Assembly: GCA_024663395.1 (NCBI GenBank)
Contig: JANFAH010000043.1
Coordinates: 434,001-498,000 of the forward strand
Length of the DNA stretch: 64,000 nucleotides
From: Pisolithus tinctorius
Taxonomy: Eukaryota > Basidiomycota > Agaricomycetes > Boletales > Pisolithaceae
Direction of reading: 5' to 3'
Every line of letters begins with the position of its first letter. Position 1 is the first letter of the stretch. Positions 22,104 through 33,397 of the stretch are shown in pieces. A program made the position numbers and the translations under genes. The notes beneath the pieces were generated by a model that saw only the letters and a program-made list of their open reading frames with translations, was not told where the DNA came from and did no database searches.

Positions 22104-24341
22104 ATGGCAGCTAGGGTTGCTCACAAGGAGAGACATAGGAGGGTGAAAGAGGCGCTCAGAGCAAGGAAGAAAGCAATGCCTCCCCGTTTAGCTAAGTCAT
22201 CTCTTGAGAAGCTCCCCACTGAAGTTCCTCTTCCAGAAACCCCGGAACTGGAAGAGCCGAAACAGATATGAGAAACCACCCTCACAGAATACTGAACACC
22301 AGCGCCGGTCATCGGATCAAACTCAGAAACATCGTTCAGTTCGACAGAAGAAGCAGCAAAGCTCCTACAAGAACCACCTTCACCGCTCATGGAGTTACCC
22401 CTCACAGCATTCATAGAGGAGCCCGAAGACATCCCATTTTCCATCCCTACAGTTACAGGAGCAGAAGTCAACACTACCAGCTTAGAGGACATGTACAAAG
22501 AAATCTGGGATGATGGGTGACTGGCAAGCTCGTCAAAGTTCGCGAAGCCTAAGAGAGAAAAAGAAGAGGAATTACTGCCATTTATGACCTATTGGGATAA
22601 AGGAAAGGAAAGGGTGACAGAGCAGCTGCCTGACAGGATCTATGTCAACAATCCAAAAGCTGCGGTCCACCAAGGACAGACCAGAGAAAGGTCAATAAAC
22701 AGAGAAAGGTTGCCCTTGAGGTCAAGGACAAGGGCGAGGTCGAGACATAGGTCAGGACGTAGGGAGAGGTCATCCTCGAGGTCAAGGTCGAGACATGGAT
22801 ACAAGTACAGATCGACTTCCAGGTCGAGTTATAGAACGAGGCACAGGTCAAAGTCATGTTGCCACAGACATAGAAGATCGGACAAGTCAAGGAGTAGACG
22901 CCATAGGAGGTCCTACTCCACAGACAGTTCGTTGAGTGACTCGAGTGAAGAAGAGGAAAGGAGAAGGTGTCGCAGGCGCAAGGAGAAAAGGCGCGAGAAG
23001 GAATGTCGCTCGAAGTATAGATCCCCATCTATGGAAGCATGGGAGCTGAGGAGGAGAACGGCCCAGCCAGAAGAATTGTCTGAAGGGCAGTGTATCCTTA
23101 GGCTTCTTGGGCAAGGCACCCTGGCATCTGACAAACCCAAGCCGCTTGAGAAAATGCCCTCTAGGTCTTCGGACAAAGCACCCAAGTTTTCAGGGAAGAC
23201 AGCTGACCTGGTTCATTACCTGGAAGAAATTCATCACCTGTGTAAGAAGGCAGGGTGTACAGATGAGTATGAGTGGCCAAAGTGGGCTATATGGTACCTG
23301 GACAACGATACAGCGAACTTGTGGATGCAGCTCATGGAAGAGACAACTGGTAGATGGGATGAGTTCGTAGAAGTACTGGCGAACATGTACCCAGGCACAG
23401 GAGAACGAGAGAAGAGATACATTAAAGCGGACTTGGTTGATCTCATTTGAGTGCAGTCCAGGAAGATTATAGCGACGGAAGAGGACCTTGGAGAGTACCT
23501 TCGGCAGTATGAGACCATAGTGGGCTATCTTAATAGACGCTACAAGCTCACTCAGGAGGACTACAACAGTTACTTCTGGGAGGGCTTAGACCAGGAACTC
23601 CAGAAAGATACGCTCGAGAACATGAAGTTTAGAAATGGTTTGCATGATTCAGACGACCCCTGGCCTATGAATAAGGTCCTATGAGAAATAAAAGAGTTGC
23701 TGAGGCATGGGTACCATATGACGAGAAGCTGTGCTGCGAGGAGGGGTGTCATTCAGTTATCACCTGGAGAGGAAGCCAGGAGGATAGCATGCGAACTGGT
23801 CCAGAGGCAGCCTCAGGTTAGGGCAGAAGCACAAGCCCAGAGAAGGGCAGTGCCTGTACTGGCCAGAAACATTGTTGAAGGAGCATGTGAACCACCTCGA
23901 GAAATAATTTGTTTTTTCTGTTTCCTTCAAGGACACTGCATGAGGACTTGCTGCATGTTAGAAAGATATTGCACAGCTGGCAGGTGTGTCATCGAAGACA
24001 ATAGGGTAAAGTTCAATGATGGCACACGCGTCCCTAGAATGGACGAGCCAATGTACCAGTTGATAGACGAATGGATGGCAAGGGACAGGAGGAGGAGAGA
24101 GGAACAGCAAGCACCTATTGTTCAGATTGAGCATGAAGAGGACCCTCCGACAAACACAAATATGTTCATAGTGGCGCACAACGCCTTCCAATACGTCGAA
24201 AGAGCTAGGATCAAAGAGTATGTTTCAGACAGAGAGGATACGGCCGAGGAGGTCAACTTGGAGACTGAGTATGAAGCGCGACGAGCAGAAACAGAACAGG
24301 TGTTCGCAGCAGCTCGAAGGGAAGAGAATAAGCAGCAGTGA
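22104..24341 (+). pseudogene. Inner SR-gag gypsy gag with Arg/Ser-rich domain and zinc knuckle
   Basis: Coding begins near ATG 22104 (MAARVAHKERHRRVKEALRA). The middle (about 22690-23030) is an Arg/Ser dipeptide-rich block like the RS domains of splicing factors. The capsid-like part follows (PKFSGKTADLVHYLEEIHHL to MYPGTGE), then the zinc knuckle CFFCFLQGHCMRTC (CX2CX4HX4C) near 23910. Stops occur at 22269, 22296, 23448 and 23682. Comparison with the outer copy shows CGA to TGA at 23448, and TGA against CAA at 23682 (both derivable from CGA). It is non-functional as it stands. Confidence 0.85.
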
Positions 24342-24436
24342 AAGACCCTGAAGTTTGATGGGGTAGCGGTACCCAGGAAAGAGAGACAAACAGCGACCTG
24401 ACAGCAGAACAGCCAGGACCTAGTCGGTCCGACTCG

Positions 24437-25354
24437 ATGGATGCTCCCAAGGCAAGTTCGAAGGACAAAGGAAAGCAACCAGACAGAAGTACCGGTGGGA
24501 CGCAGGGACCTACCTCTGCGCCAAAGGCCCAGCCACATGTCACAGAAGATCAAGATGCGGGAAGGAAAGGATATAGGTATACGAGTCTGTTCAAAGACCC
24601 TACAGCAGCGATGAGGGTTTTGAACCAATACTTGGACCAGTCCGTCACGATTCCAGGAAGGGATCTACTTGCTATAAGTCCAGATGTTCGGAGAGAGTTC
24701 AAGGACAGAGCAAAGACAAAGCAAGTAGCGCTCGGTGCAACCTTCTCAGGCACATCAGATATGTTGGAAGGGTCGCCGCGGTCGATTGACAAGAGGGCAT
24801 TTGAGTGCAGTATAGGAGATGAGAGGTATGTGCAGATGAATTCGATGCCACTTACAATGGTAGAGGTCGAGCTGGCTGGGAAGGTCAAGCTCAATGGGAT
24901 TCTTGACAGCGGTTCGCAGATAGTGGCTCTGCAACAAGAAATTGCTGAAGTTCTGCATCTCCCCATAGAGAGGGATAGCCGAATCATTATGGAAGCCATG
25001 AACCAGTTGAAGGATGAAACACTGGGCCTGGTGCAAGACACTTTGCTCAGGATTGGTCCAGCAGAAGTGCGAGTGCCAATTCAAGTTGTCAAGTCGGCTC
25101 CCTTCAACATCCTTCTGGGCAGGCCATTCCTGTGTGCGATTTCGGCTAGGACACAAGACTATAGGAATGGACAACAGACACTCGAGTTTACGGATCTGGA
25201 GACAGAAAAGAGGATCCAGATCTCACTGCAACTGAGAAGGTCCCTTGCCCAGTTCCCTCAGTTTAGGGATGTGGTCTTGCAGAGGGAGTATATTCAGAGG
25301 ATAGGGCGCAAACCCCATAAGGTACAATGTCGATCGCAGGACGAGGGTTTTTAG
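24437..25354 (+). pseudogene. Inner SR-gag gypsy protease region
   Basis: The 305-codon frame contains the retropepsin motif KLNGILDSGSQIVALQQEIA (about 24890-24950) and the partner motif ILLGRPFLCAIS (about 25110). The start is uncertain, because gag and protease are probably one polyprotein in this family with a decayed junction at 24339-24436. The frame runs to a TAG at 25352-25354 shortly before the inserted solo LTR. Confidence 0.85.
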
Positions 25355-25384
25355 ACTTCATCCAGGACTCGAATAGCCAGTGAG

Positions 25385-26286
25385 TGTCATATCCATGACT
25401 CTCGGACTCGGACTCAGCCCAGTCCAGACCCCTAGCCCCTAACTCCGGTCAACTCCGGTCCTGGTCCAGCCTAGACAACCCAATCCCGGCCCTAGATAAC
25501 TCAACTCCGGCCTGCATAACTCAAGTCCGGTGTTTTACCCCTATCTCCGGTCCGTTTCAGCCTCCCGGCCTTGCGCTGCTCCACCCTGGTCCTCCTAGGT
25601 CCATGTCCAGGTCACCCGGACATAACTCCGGTCTGTTTCCCTTTGTTTGTACTATATTTAGTCTAGCCCGTTCATCAGACTTTGCTTACTGTACAATCCT
25701 GTGTCCGACCCCAGTTATGCTGGTCACCCGGACTTTGGCTATTAGCCTCTGCATAGCCACTGTGGCTATCCTCATCTTGCTAATCATCTCACTAATAGCT
25801 TATTAACAAGTCTGGCTCTATGTTCTTTACTCCAGACCGGCCTCATGTATTTAACCCCTGTACATACTTTGTAGCACCCTCAGTCAGAATATCAACTTAG
25901 TATTACCCTCAACTCTGTACTACACCCCGAGACTACTCTATAGCTAAGGCCGAGCCTTAAGCTATCCCCGGCCCCTGTCCCGGACCTCTCCCTGGCTTGC
26001 ATAAGGGTACAGCACATAAGCTGAGACCAAGGGAGGTAGATCCAACCCCAGACCAGCTTCCCCCTGTGCGCACTCCAAGACCGGTCGGTTTCCCACGCTA
26101 CTGGCCTTGTTCCCACACTCCCAGCCTTAAGTCTGGTCCTCCGGACTTAGCCCCTAACCTCCAGCCTCAACTCCGGTCCAACCAGACTTGACCCCTGTCT
26201 CTCGGCCTTGACTTTGGCCACTCAGACTTAACCCCTGTCACCTGGTCTTGAAGCCCGGTCACCTGAGGGTAAACCTGTACTTCACA
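25385..26286. mobile_element. Solo LTR of an unidentified family (902 bp)
   Basis: It starts TGTCATATCC and ends GTACTTCACA, flanked by the duplication GTGAG at 25380-25384 and 26287-26291. The outer sister copy has the uninterrupted site (CCAGTGAGGAGACATTTCG, reverse of about 38450-38470). It is rich in repeated CTCCGGTC/CCCCTGTC motifs. It does not match the other LTRs in this window, and the orientation of the parent element is not clear. Confidence 0.9.
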
Positions 26287-26302
26287 GTGAGGAGACATTT
26301 CG

Positions 26303-28579
26303 ATGGGATCGGCCACCCCTGTAAGGCTGGGATATCTTGCTCAGCCTATAGCAGTATATAAGAACGAAGCAAGTACATACGTCTCGGACTTTGACTCGCA
26401 GTTTCAAGATATAACCAAAAACAGAAAACAAGAATTGACATTAGACATAGAGGCAACCAGCCATAGAGTTTCTTTTAGATCAAGAATGAACAATGCACTG
26501 ACTTTTCCCACAGGTATAGAAATAGAATTGCAAGATGTTTATCGCAAGGACACAGGACAGTATTGAAGAGATGAACACTTTCGTAAAGGATGTGAAGAAG
26601 GAGGAATGGATAGGAGCATCGAGGGAGAAGGTCGAAGCGAAGAAACAGAGATTGAATGCCCAGGGGCCAGACCGAAAGGTTACAAGATGATGTTTGCGAT
26701 GACAGAGGAGGACTTCGAGTCCTCAGGTTTATGTTTCGAATCTTATTTGGTGGAGAGTCTGACCACTGAGCTACAGGTTGAGGAGGAATGGATAAAGCAA
26801 GTGATGAAGTACAAACCCATGGCAAAGAAGGTTTGGCTGGTCGCAACAGAGACACTGGCAGAGTTTAGAGTCGAGAGGAGAGAAGTGGGGGACCCATTGG
26901 CTAGCCTCCCCCAGATACCAGTTAAACCCCCAGAGTTCACACCTGGGGAACAACTTACACAGGAGCGAGCAGACAAGTTTGAATGCGACCCAGGCGGATG
27001 TTTGTGGCCTGGAGAACTCAGACTAGTCAAGTGGCTAGTACGAATCCACGAGAAGGCTTTTGCTTGGGACGTGAGCAAAAGAGGGACATTCAGAGGAGAT
27101 ATGTTCCTGCCTCTCAAGATTCCAATGGTCCCACACAAGCCATGGGTGTATCGGAATATACCTATTCCACCAGCAATCTATGGGGACGTCATGCAAATAA
27201 TCAAGGAAAAGATCGCGGCAGGGGTTTACGAACCGTCGACTTTGTCTTATCGATCGAGATGGTTTTGTGTAGTGAAGAAGGATGGGAAATCGCTGCGACT
27301 GGTCCACGACTTACAGCCGCTCAATGCAGTCTCAATTCAGGATTCAGGAGTTCCCCCGCATGTAGACAGTATCGCCAAGGAATTCACAGGACACATGGTA
27401 TACAGCATGTATGACCTTATGGTCAGTTATGACCACCGAGTGATCCACAAAGACTATCACGACCTTACGACCTTTCAAATGCCAATTGGCACATTCAGGT
27501 TGACCAAACTCCCCATGGGCTACACGAACACAGTACAAGTGTTCCATGGGGATGTGTTGTTTACTCTCAGGGAGGAAACACCAGAAGTAACCATGCCATT
27601 CATTGACAACATACCAGTAAAAGGACTGCGAACGAGGTACATGAGAGAGGATGGAACATATGAAACGATCGAAGGGAATTTGGGGATCAGGAGGTTCGTA
27701 TGGGAGCACCTCGTCAATACTAATCGGGTTCTACAGTGCCTCGAGCATGTCAGAGCTACCATCTCTGCAAAGAAATTTGCAGTGGCAGTCCCGTCTACCA
27801 CTGTAGTGGGACACAAGGTTGTGTACGAAGGCCGAATACCCGACGAATCCAAGGTACAGAAGATTCGAGATTGGCCCTACTGCAAGAACATCACAGAAGT
27901 GCGAGGCTTTTTAGGCCTCTGCAGCTACTGTTGCATCTTCATCCAAGACTATGCAAAGAGAGTGAAACCATTGATCGAGTTGACCAAGAAGGGAGTAGTC
28001 TTCAGATTTGATGAAGTACATGAAGCGGTGATGGATGACTTGAAAGAAGCGCTCGCCAACTCACCAGCATTAAGACCGATAGATTACAAGTCAGGACGGC
28101 GAGTCATTTTAGCTGTTGACACCTCGCACATGGCAGTAGGCTACCTGCTTTTACAGGTTGGAGAAGATTTGAAGCGTTATCTGTCAAGGTTTGGATTGAT
28201 TGCGTTCAAGGAAAGGGAAAGTTGTTATAGCCAGGCAGAGCTAGAGTTGTTCGGCCTATTTCACACACTTCGGGACATACGCAACCACATATTTGGAGTT
28301 AAAGATTTAGCTGTGGAAGTCAACGCCAAGTACATCAAGGGTATGATCAATAACCCTGACCTGCAACCAAATGTGACCATCAATCGATGGATTGCTGGTA
28401 TACTCCTCTTCGAGTTTGAACTGATACATGTACTGGCAGAGAAGCACAGAGGCCCAGATGGGCTATCAAGGAGACCTCGAGCAAACAAGGATCCAGAACC
28501 AAAAGATGATTACGAAGATTGGATCGATGAGGTGGGATCGTTTGCAGTCGAGCTCCTCAACCCTCAGAGAGGCGATTGA
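26303..28579 (+). pseudogene. Inner SR-gag gypsy reverse transcriptase and RNase H
   Basis: After a short segment (26303-26566, ended by TGA where the outer copy has CGA), a 657-codon frame from 26606 covers the reverse transcriptase: RSRWFCVVKKDGKSLRLVHD and LPMGYTNTVQVFHG, with the catalytic box reading MPFIDNIPVKG (about 27592-27624). The outer copy has FIDD here, so the second Asp was lost through a G to A change. A roughly 20-residue segment after the box (TRYMREDGTYETIEGNLG) is unusual. RNase H follows (LAVDTSHMAVGYLLLQVG, about 28110). The stop at 28577 is CGA in the outer copy. Confidence 0.88.
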
Positions 28580-30170
28580 GAAGAAGCTTTCTTTCAAAGT
28601 CGAAAGGTAGTCAAACCGAAACTAGGATGGATCCCCTACGTTGGAGAACAGAGATTGGAGAGGTCGAGCAAAGCGACCAAGACCCAGGTGGTTTTATCAC
28701 AGGTGTCAGGGACGGATGCTACTGCTGATATAGAAATCCCCAGGACAGAAAAAGGGAAGCGGCAAGATGAACGGTTGGAGGTAGTTCACAAATTCCTTGA
28801 AGATTAACAGTGGCCACCTGGAATGTCGGACTTAGATCTGAACTCATTAATCAAATATGCAGCGAGATTCTTCCTGAAGAACGGAGAACTGTGGCACCGG
28901 GAACCGAGGGGACAGCATCGAGTAGTACCCACATATGAGAAATGCCTGGAGTTGATGAAGCAAGTGCATGACAATTTGGGTCATAAGGGAGTGTTCCCCA
29001 CTAAGTCAAGATTACTGATCTGCTTTTGGTGGCCATCGCTAGATTGAGACGTACAGTGGTTCCTCTGCACCTGCCATGAGTGTCAAATTCGACGCATGGA
29101 TAAGATCCATATCCCACCTGTCATGGCCATGCCCGAACCTCTGTTTTACAAGGCATACATGGATTTGATGGTGATGCTGAAGTCAAATGGATTCCAGTAC
29201 ATAGTACAAGCTAGGTGTTCTCTGACTTCGTATCCTGAGTGGCAGATGCTGCGTGCAGAGACAGGACAGACCTTAGGGCGGTTCATATTCAAACAGATCT
29301 TGTGTAGGTGGGGTGCCATAGGGGAGATTGTCACAGACGACAGCTCCGCGTTCAAACAGGCCCTTGCCTACCTTGCAAAGAAGTATGATATCAGGCATAT
29401 AAAGATTTTGGCATACAATTCTCAAGCCAATGGAGTTGTCGAGAGAAGACATCTGACCATTCGAGAGGCTCTCGTCAAGACTTGTGAAGGCAAAATAGGC
29501 AAATGGTTGTTGTACGCACCGTCGGTGTTCTGGGCCGAAAGGGTGACGACACAAAAGTTGACGAAACTTTCGCTGTATCAGATGGTCCATGGGATCGAGC
29601 CAAGATTGCCATTTGACTTTGCCGAAGCGACCTTTCTGATGAATTGGGACAAGGATAAGTATTTGACTGAAGAACTGATATTGTATAGGTGCCACCAACT
29701 CCAGCGAAGTCAGGAAGACTTACAGCAGGTTCGCCAACAAGTATACAAGGCATGGTGCCAGACGGCAAAGGAGTTTGAGCAGAGGGTAAAAGGGTCAATA
29801 TGAAGCTACAAGTTCAAACCCGGAGCACTAGTCTTAGCTTGCAATACGAGGATTGAGAAGGAACTCAACTGCAAGATGAAGCCAAGATACTTAGGTCCCA
29901 TGGTAGTCGTCAGGCAAACTGAAGGGGGTTCATACCTATTAGCTGAGCTTGATGGCTCGATTTCCTGACTTTGATACACCGCTTTTTGCTTGCTCCCTTA
30001 TTATCCTAGGAAATGAATCTCGATAGCGGTAGAAGAACTCACGAACCAAAGTGAAGAAGAGCTGTGCAGGCTCAAAGAAGAATCGATAGAGGACGAATCG
30101 ATCCCCGAAGCCAAAGACATCTTACGAGAAGAGGACATTGAAGAGGGCAAGTCAGGTGAGAGTATCTGAG
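28580..30170 (+). pseudogene. Inner SR-gag gypsy integrase
   Basis: The HHCC zinc site is VHDNLGHKG with CTCHECQ, split by a TGA at about 29045 where the outer copy has CGA. The catalytic core (29096-29803) shows Asp in KAYMDLMVML, Asp in EIVTDDSSAF and Glu in ANGVVERRH. After a TGA at 29801 coding continues in decayed form ([35 protein letters not shown]) with several stops. The C-terminus is acidic. No chromodomain is seen, unlike Gypsy-A and Gypsy-C. Confidence 0.87.
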
Positions 30171-30280
30171 ACCTCCAGTTGTAGATATTAGTGTGCTCAT
30201 TCAACCGAGGCACTTCGACTATTGGCTCAAATTCGAGCATAATTTGGTGCGACTTGCACCCCAACTTGCACATTCTGATC

Positions 30281-30528
30281 AAAAAAAAAAAAAAAAAAAA
30301 AATAAGTCATGACTGTTGAATGATTCGAAAATGTGCTGATCAATTCTGTGTTGGACAGGGATATACATGAGGTATGATGATGGGGCTGTTGAAGCCCAGA
30401 AAAGAGATAGTGCAAGATACTTAATCACACAGCTGATCAATTCTGTGTTGGACAGGGATATACATGAGGTATGATGATGGGGCTGTTGAAGCCCAGAAAA
30501 GAGATAGTGCAAGATACTTAATCACACA
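30281..30528. repeat. Poly(A) tract followed by a 97-bp tandem duplication
   Basis: An A run occupies 30281-30301; the outer copy has the matching T run at about 34459-34477. Then the unit beginning GCTGATCAATTCTG occurs at 30335-30431 and again at 30432-30528. The outer copy has only one unit, so the duplication is specific to the inner copy. Confidence 0.85.
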
Positions 30529-31884
30529 ATTTCCTCTTGCCCAATGCCTTCTCGGACGCTACATGGCCCTTCGAGGCCTGGTCTAACATGTCGGTCGCAG
30601 CACGAAGGGCTTTGCAAAGTATGACCAGCATCTCGGCGTTGGAAAGCGAAGGCAGCGAAGGAGGGGAACTGGAAGTCGAAGGGGTTGGTGCTGGGTTAGA
30701 AGAGGAGGCGCCAGAAGTCAAAGGAGGAGGAGTTGGGCTGGGGGATGGAGACTTGACATGAGCGCGTTTTGAAGTGCGAGCAGGCCTTTGGGTGATCTCA
30801 ACTACAGGCTTGGCAGGGTAACAAGGAGGGGTGAGAGCAGGAGGAGTAGAGCCCATACAAAGCGCCTGGACCCAGGCTCGGGACTGAGCCAAGTTGTTCT
30901 GGAGCGATGTCAGCAAGATGCCTTAGGACAAAAAGAGAGCAGACAACATGCACATTTGAGCCCCAAGGCTCCAGAGCAGACAGCTCGAGCGATGCAACAA
31001 CAGTTGCAGGGGACAGGTGGATAAATGGGGAAACTGCCATCCTTCGAAGTATGTTTGATGAGCTCGATGTGCCAATCGGGACGGTAGACTCGCCATTGGA
31101 GACCGGACTCCCCGAGACGGTCTGTGTTCTGGATCTCGAAGAGTCAACTATGGGATGAAGAAGAACGAAGGAAGTTAAGACTCACCAAAGGGTGGTCAAG
31201 AGATGCATGGCCAGTCAATGGAGAGTCGGCAGGAAGATGGTCAAGGCCAGACATGGAGGCATTGAGTGTCTGGTGGGTGGGCATGGTAGGATCTGCAGGC
31301 GCAGCAGTGTCTGGGGCAGAGACCGGACGGTCGGGCAAGACAGTTGGCATAAGGGGAGAAGGAGGGTCCAAGTGACCCGGGAGCGAGGGAGAGGGCATAC
31401 AAGAAGGTGCAACGGTAGACATAGACGTGGATGTGGACGATGGAGTGTCAGGGAGCATGTCGAAGGTGGGAAGGTCGAGAGTGGGGCTGGCGTCCAGTTC
31501 CTGGACGACAACGGTTGCAGGCGAGGGCTCTGCGGGGATATGGTCGACCAGGGCAGTTGCAGTTGCAGGAGCCAGTTCGTCCTGGACAACGTCAGTGGGA
31601 GGAGCATTGACTAGTAGTGCAGGAGAGGAAGCGGCTTGAGGTTCGGGAGCCATAGGAGTCGGCGATGGGCCCTGTAGCGATGGGGTAGTGTCAATGGAAC
31701 GACTGTCAAGAAAAAGAAAAAGACCATGCACCATCAACAACCCCAGACATGCCAACAACACATTTCTTGACTCTGTGTCTCCCTACAATGATCCCAGCAG
31801 GAGCTGGAGGATGGAGGCAGCACATGCAAGGTTGTCAGCTGGGACACCAACATTGGGAGGCGAGTTGTTAGGGTTGGACGACAT
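30518..31884 (-). pseudogene. Antisense accessory gene of the inner SR-gag gypsy
   Basis: The start is ATG 31884 (MSSNPNNSPPNVGVPADNLA). A TAG near 31785 replaces the CAG of the outer copy. The Pro/Ser/Thr-rich body spans 31144-31761. A strong donor GTGAGT near 31185 and an acceptor CCCATAG near 31149 mark a 46-bp intron. The DWHIELIKHT..GSFPIY segment and a reduced Cys cluster (about 30950-31030) follow, then a spliced or deleted junction into LTSLQNNLAQSRAWV and a C-terminus KRKLCD at 30518. Together with the outer copy it shows the gene is a standard part of this family. Function not known. Confidence 0.55.
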
Positions 31885-33397
31885 GGGAGTGAGGGCAAGG
31901 AAGAAGAGATGAGGGAGGAAAAAGTGGAAGGAACGCACGGGGTAGCTTAGATAAGAAGAAGGAGGGAAGCGGTGGGAAGTCGATTGAAACGGATTGATTA
32001 TCACTGGAAATTGGAATCTTTGCTCGATGCAGCGGCAGTCTTACAGTCTCAGCACACTCACAAAGCCATGGCGCTCTTGCCATATTCTAGTCTATTTTCC
32101 TTTCATGTTACAGTGCTCGCTAACGTTCTACACTAGGAAAGACGACAGCCTGAATTTGAACAAGCAAACTAACTGTGAAGGGTAACGACAGGCTGTGAAG
32201 GAAATGCTAGACTACACAACATTCTTGGAGCTATTCCATGGCTAGGAAGGGTCGCTACAGGAGAGGTATGCAGAGCTGGAACAAGCAAGAAGGGATGCAA
32301 ACCAAGTAGAAATGACACTGAAGAGAGGCTTGGCCAGGGTAGATGCGCTGACAGGTGACCCTTCCGTTTCAGTTCGAATGCATTTTACAGTGAGAAACAG
32401 GTATCTCAGCACAAGAAAAAAGTGGATCGACAGAGGGTGAATGTCCAAGGTCGAGCAAGGGCTCGTATTCATACCCGTCAAGGTTGAAGACCTATCTTCG
32501 AAGCAGGATCGAGAGGCTACAAGTTCAAGGTGAGGTATTCTGTTGTAGTTCAAACGTCAACTACATCGAAGTGTTTTGTTTTCAGCATCGGAAGAGGCAG
32601 AAAGTGGGGATGAGAAGCTCTCGAAGGTATATACCAAGAGCTGGGGATATTAGAAACGCGAGTCGAAGGCCGCTGGTATCATTATGCGCCACGAAATTTG
32701 TTCCTGCATGCAAGGCGCAAGTCCAGGAGCTGAGAAAGGGGGGGGGGGGCCAGAGTACCATAGAAAGGATGCAGTATAGGGTAGAAGGAGTCTCCTGAGG
32801 GCCCAAGCTTTTGTTTTTCTTGGTTTTGTTTCCACTAATGTCGTCTTAAGGACGAAATGGAGTCAAGAGCGCACAATGCACTCTCATAGGATTGTGAATA
32901 CATCACTGATAAGGGGCTTACAGGTATAAAATAATCTTCGGACTGGGTCATAGTTCTACTGCCAGCTGCGTTTCAACGAGCCATTCCTACCTCGCACTGC
33001 ACTCGATTTATTACCCACTTGTTCACGCATTTGAAGCACTGTGATCGTCACCCGGGCTAAGAGGTTGGCTCTGGGGGTGTGGAAAATCAAGGGCACAAGG
33101 TGATGGAGAAGGTAGAGGAGAGTTGGCTGTGGGGGGTCTTGGGGACATTGATGAGAGTGAGGGGGAGGTTCGAGGAGCGCAGTGAGGTTCGGGATCGAAG
33201 GGGCGTGTTGATGGAGGAAGGAGTTGTTGAGTGCAGGGTGGAAGGTGATGTGAAGTACAGTGAGCAAGGGGAAGGCTAGGAGAGTCAGAGGGCAAGGGTA
33301 TGAAGGAGAAGCTAGTGAGGATGGGTACAAAGCCAAGGACATCTATGCGAGGAAGGGGATGACCAAGGATGGTCGGCATCTAAACCCCCCCCTCAGA
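31885..33397. other. 1.5-kb stretch between the antisense gene and the 3' LTR
   Basis: Mostly without a convincing gene. A minus-strand open frame at 33023-33379 (TILGHPLPRIDVLGFVPILT) is matched by 19494-19787 of the outer copy and could be a short upstream ORF or exon of the antisense gene. A G run lies at about 32740-32751. Immediately before the LTR the plus strand reads AAACCCCCCCCTCAGA, not a purine tract. Confidence 0.4.

Noticed and set aside
22645..23028. Minus-strand frames opposite the Arg/Ser-rich gag block
   Set aside because: They mirror the RS codons of gag, which is supported by the sister copy and the downstream capsid and zinc knuckle.
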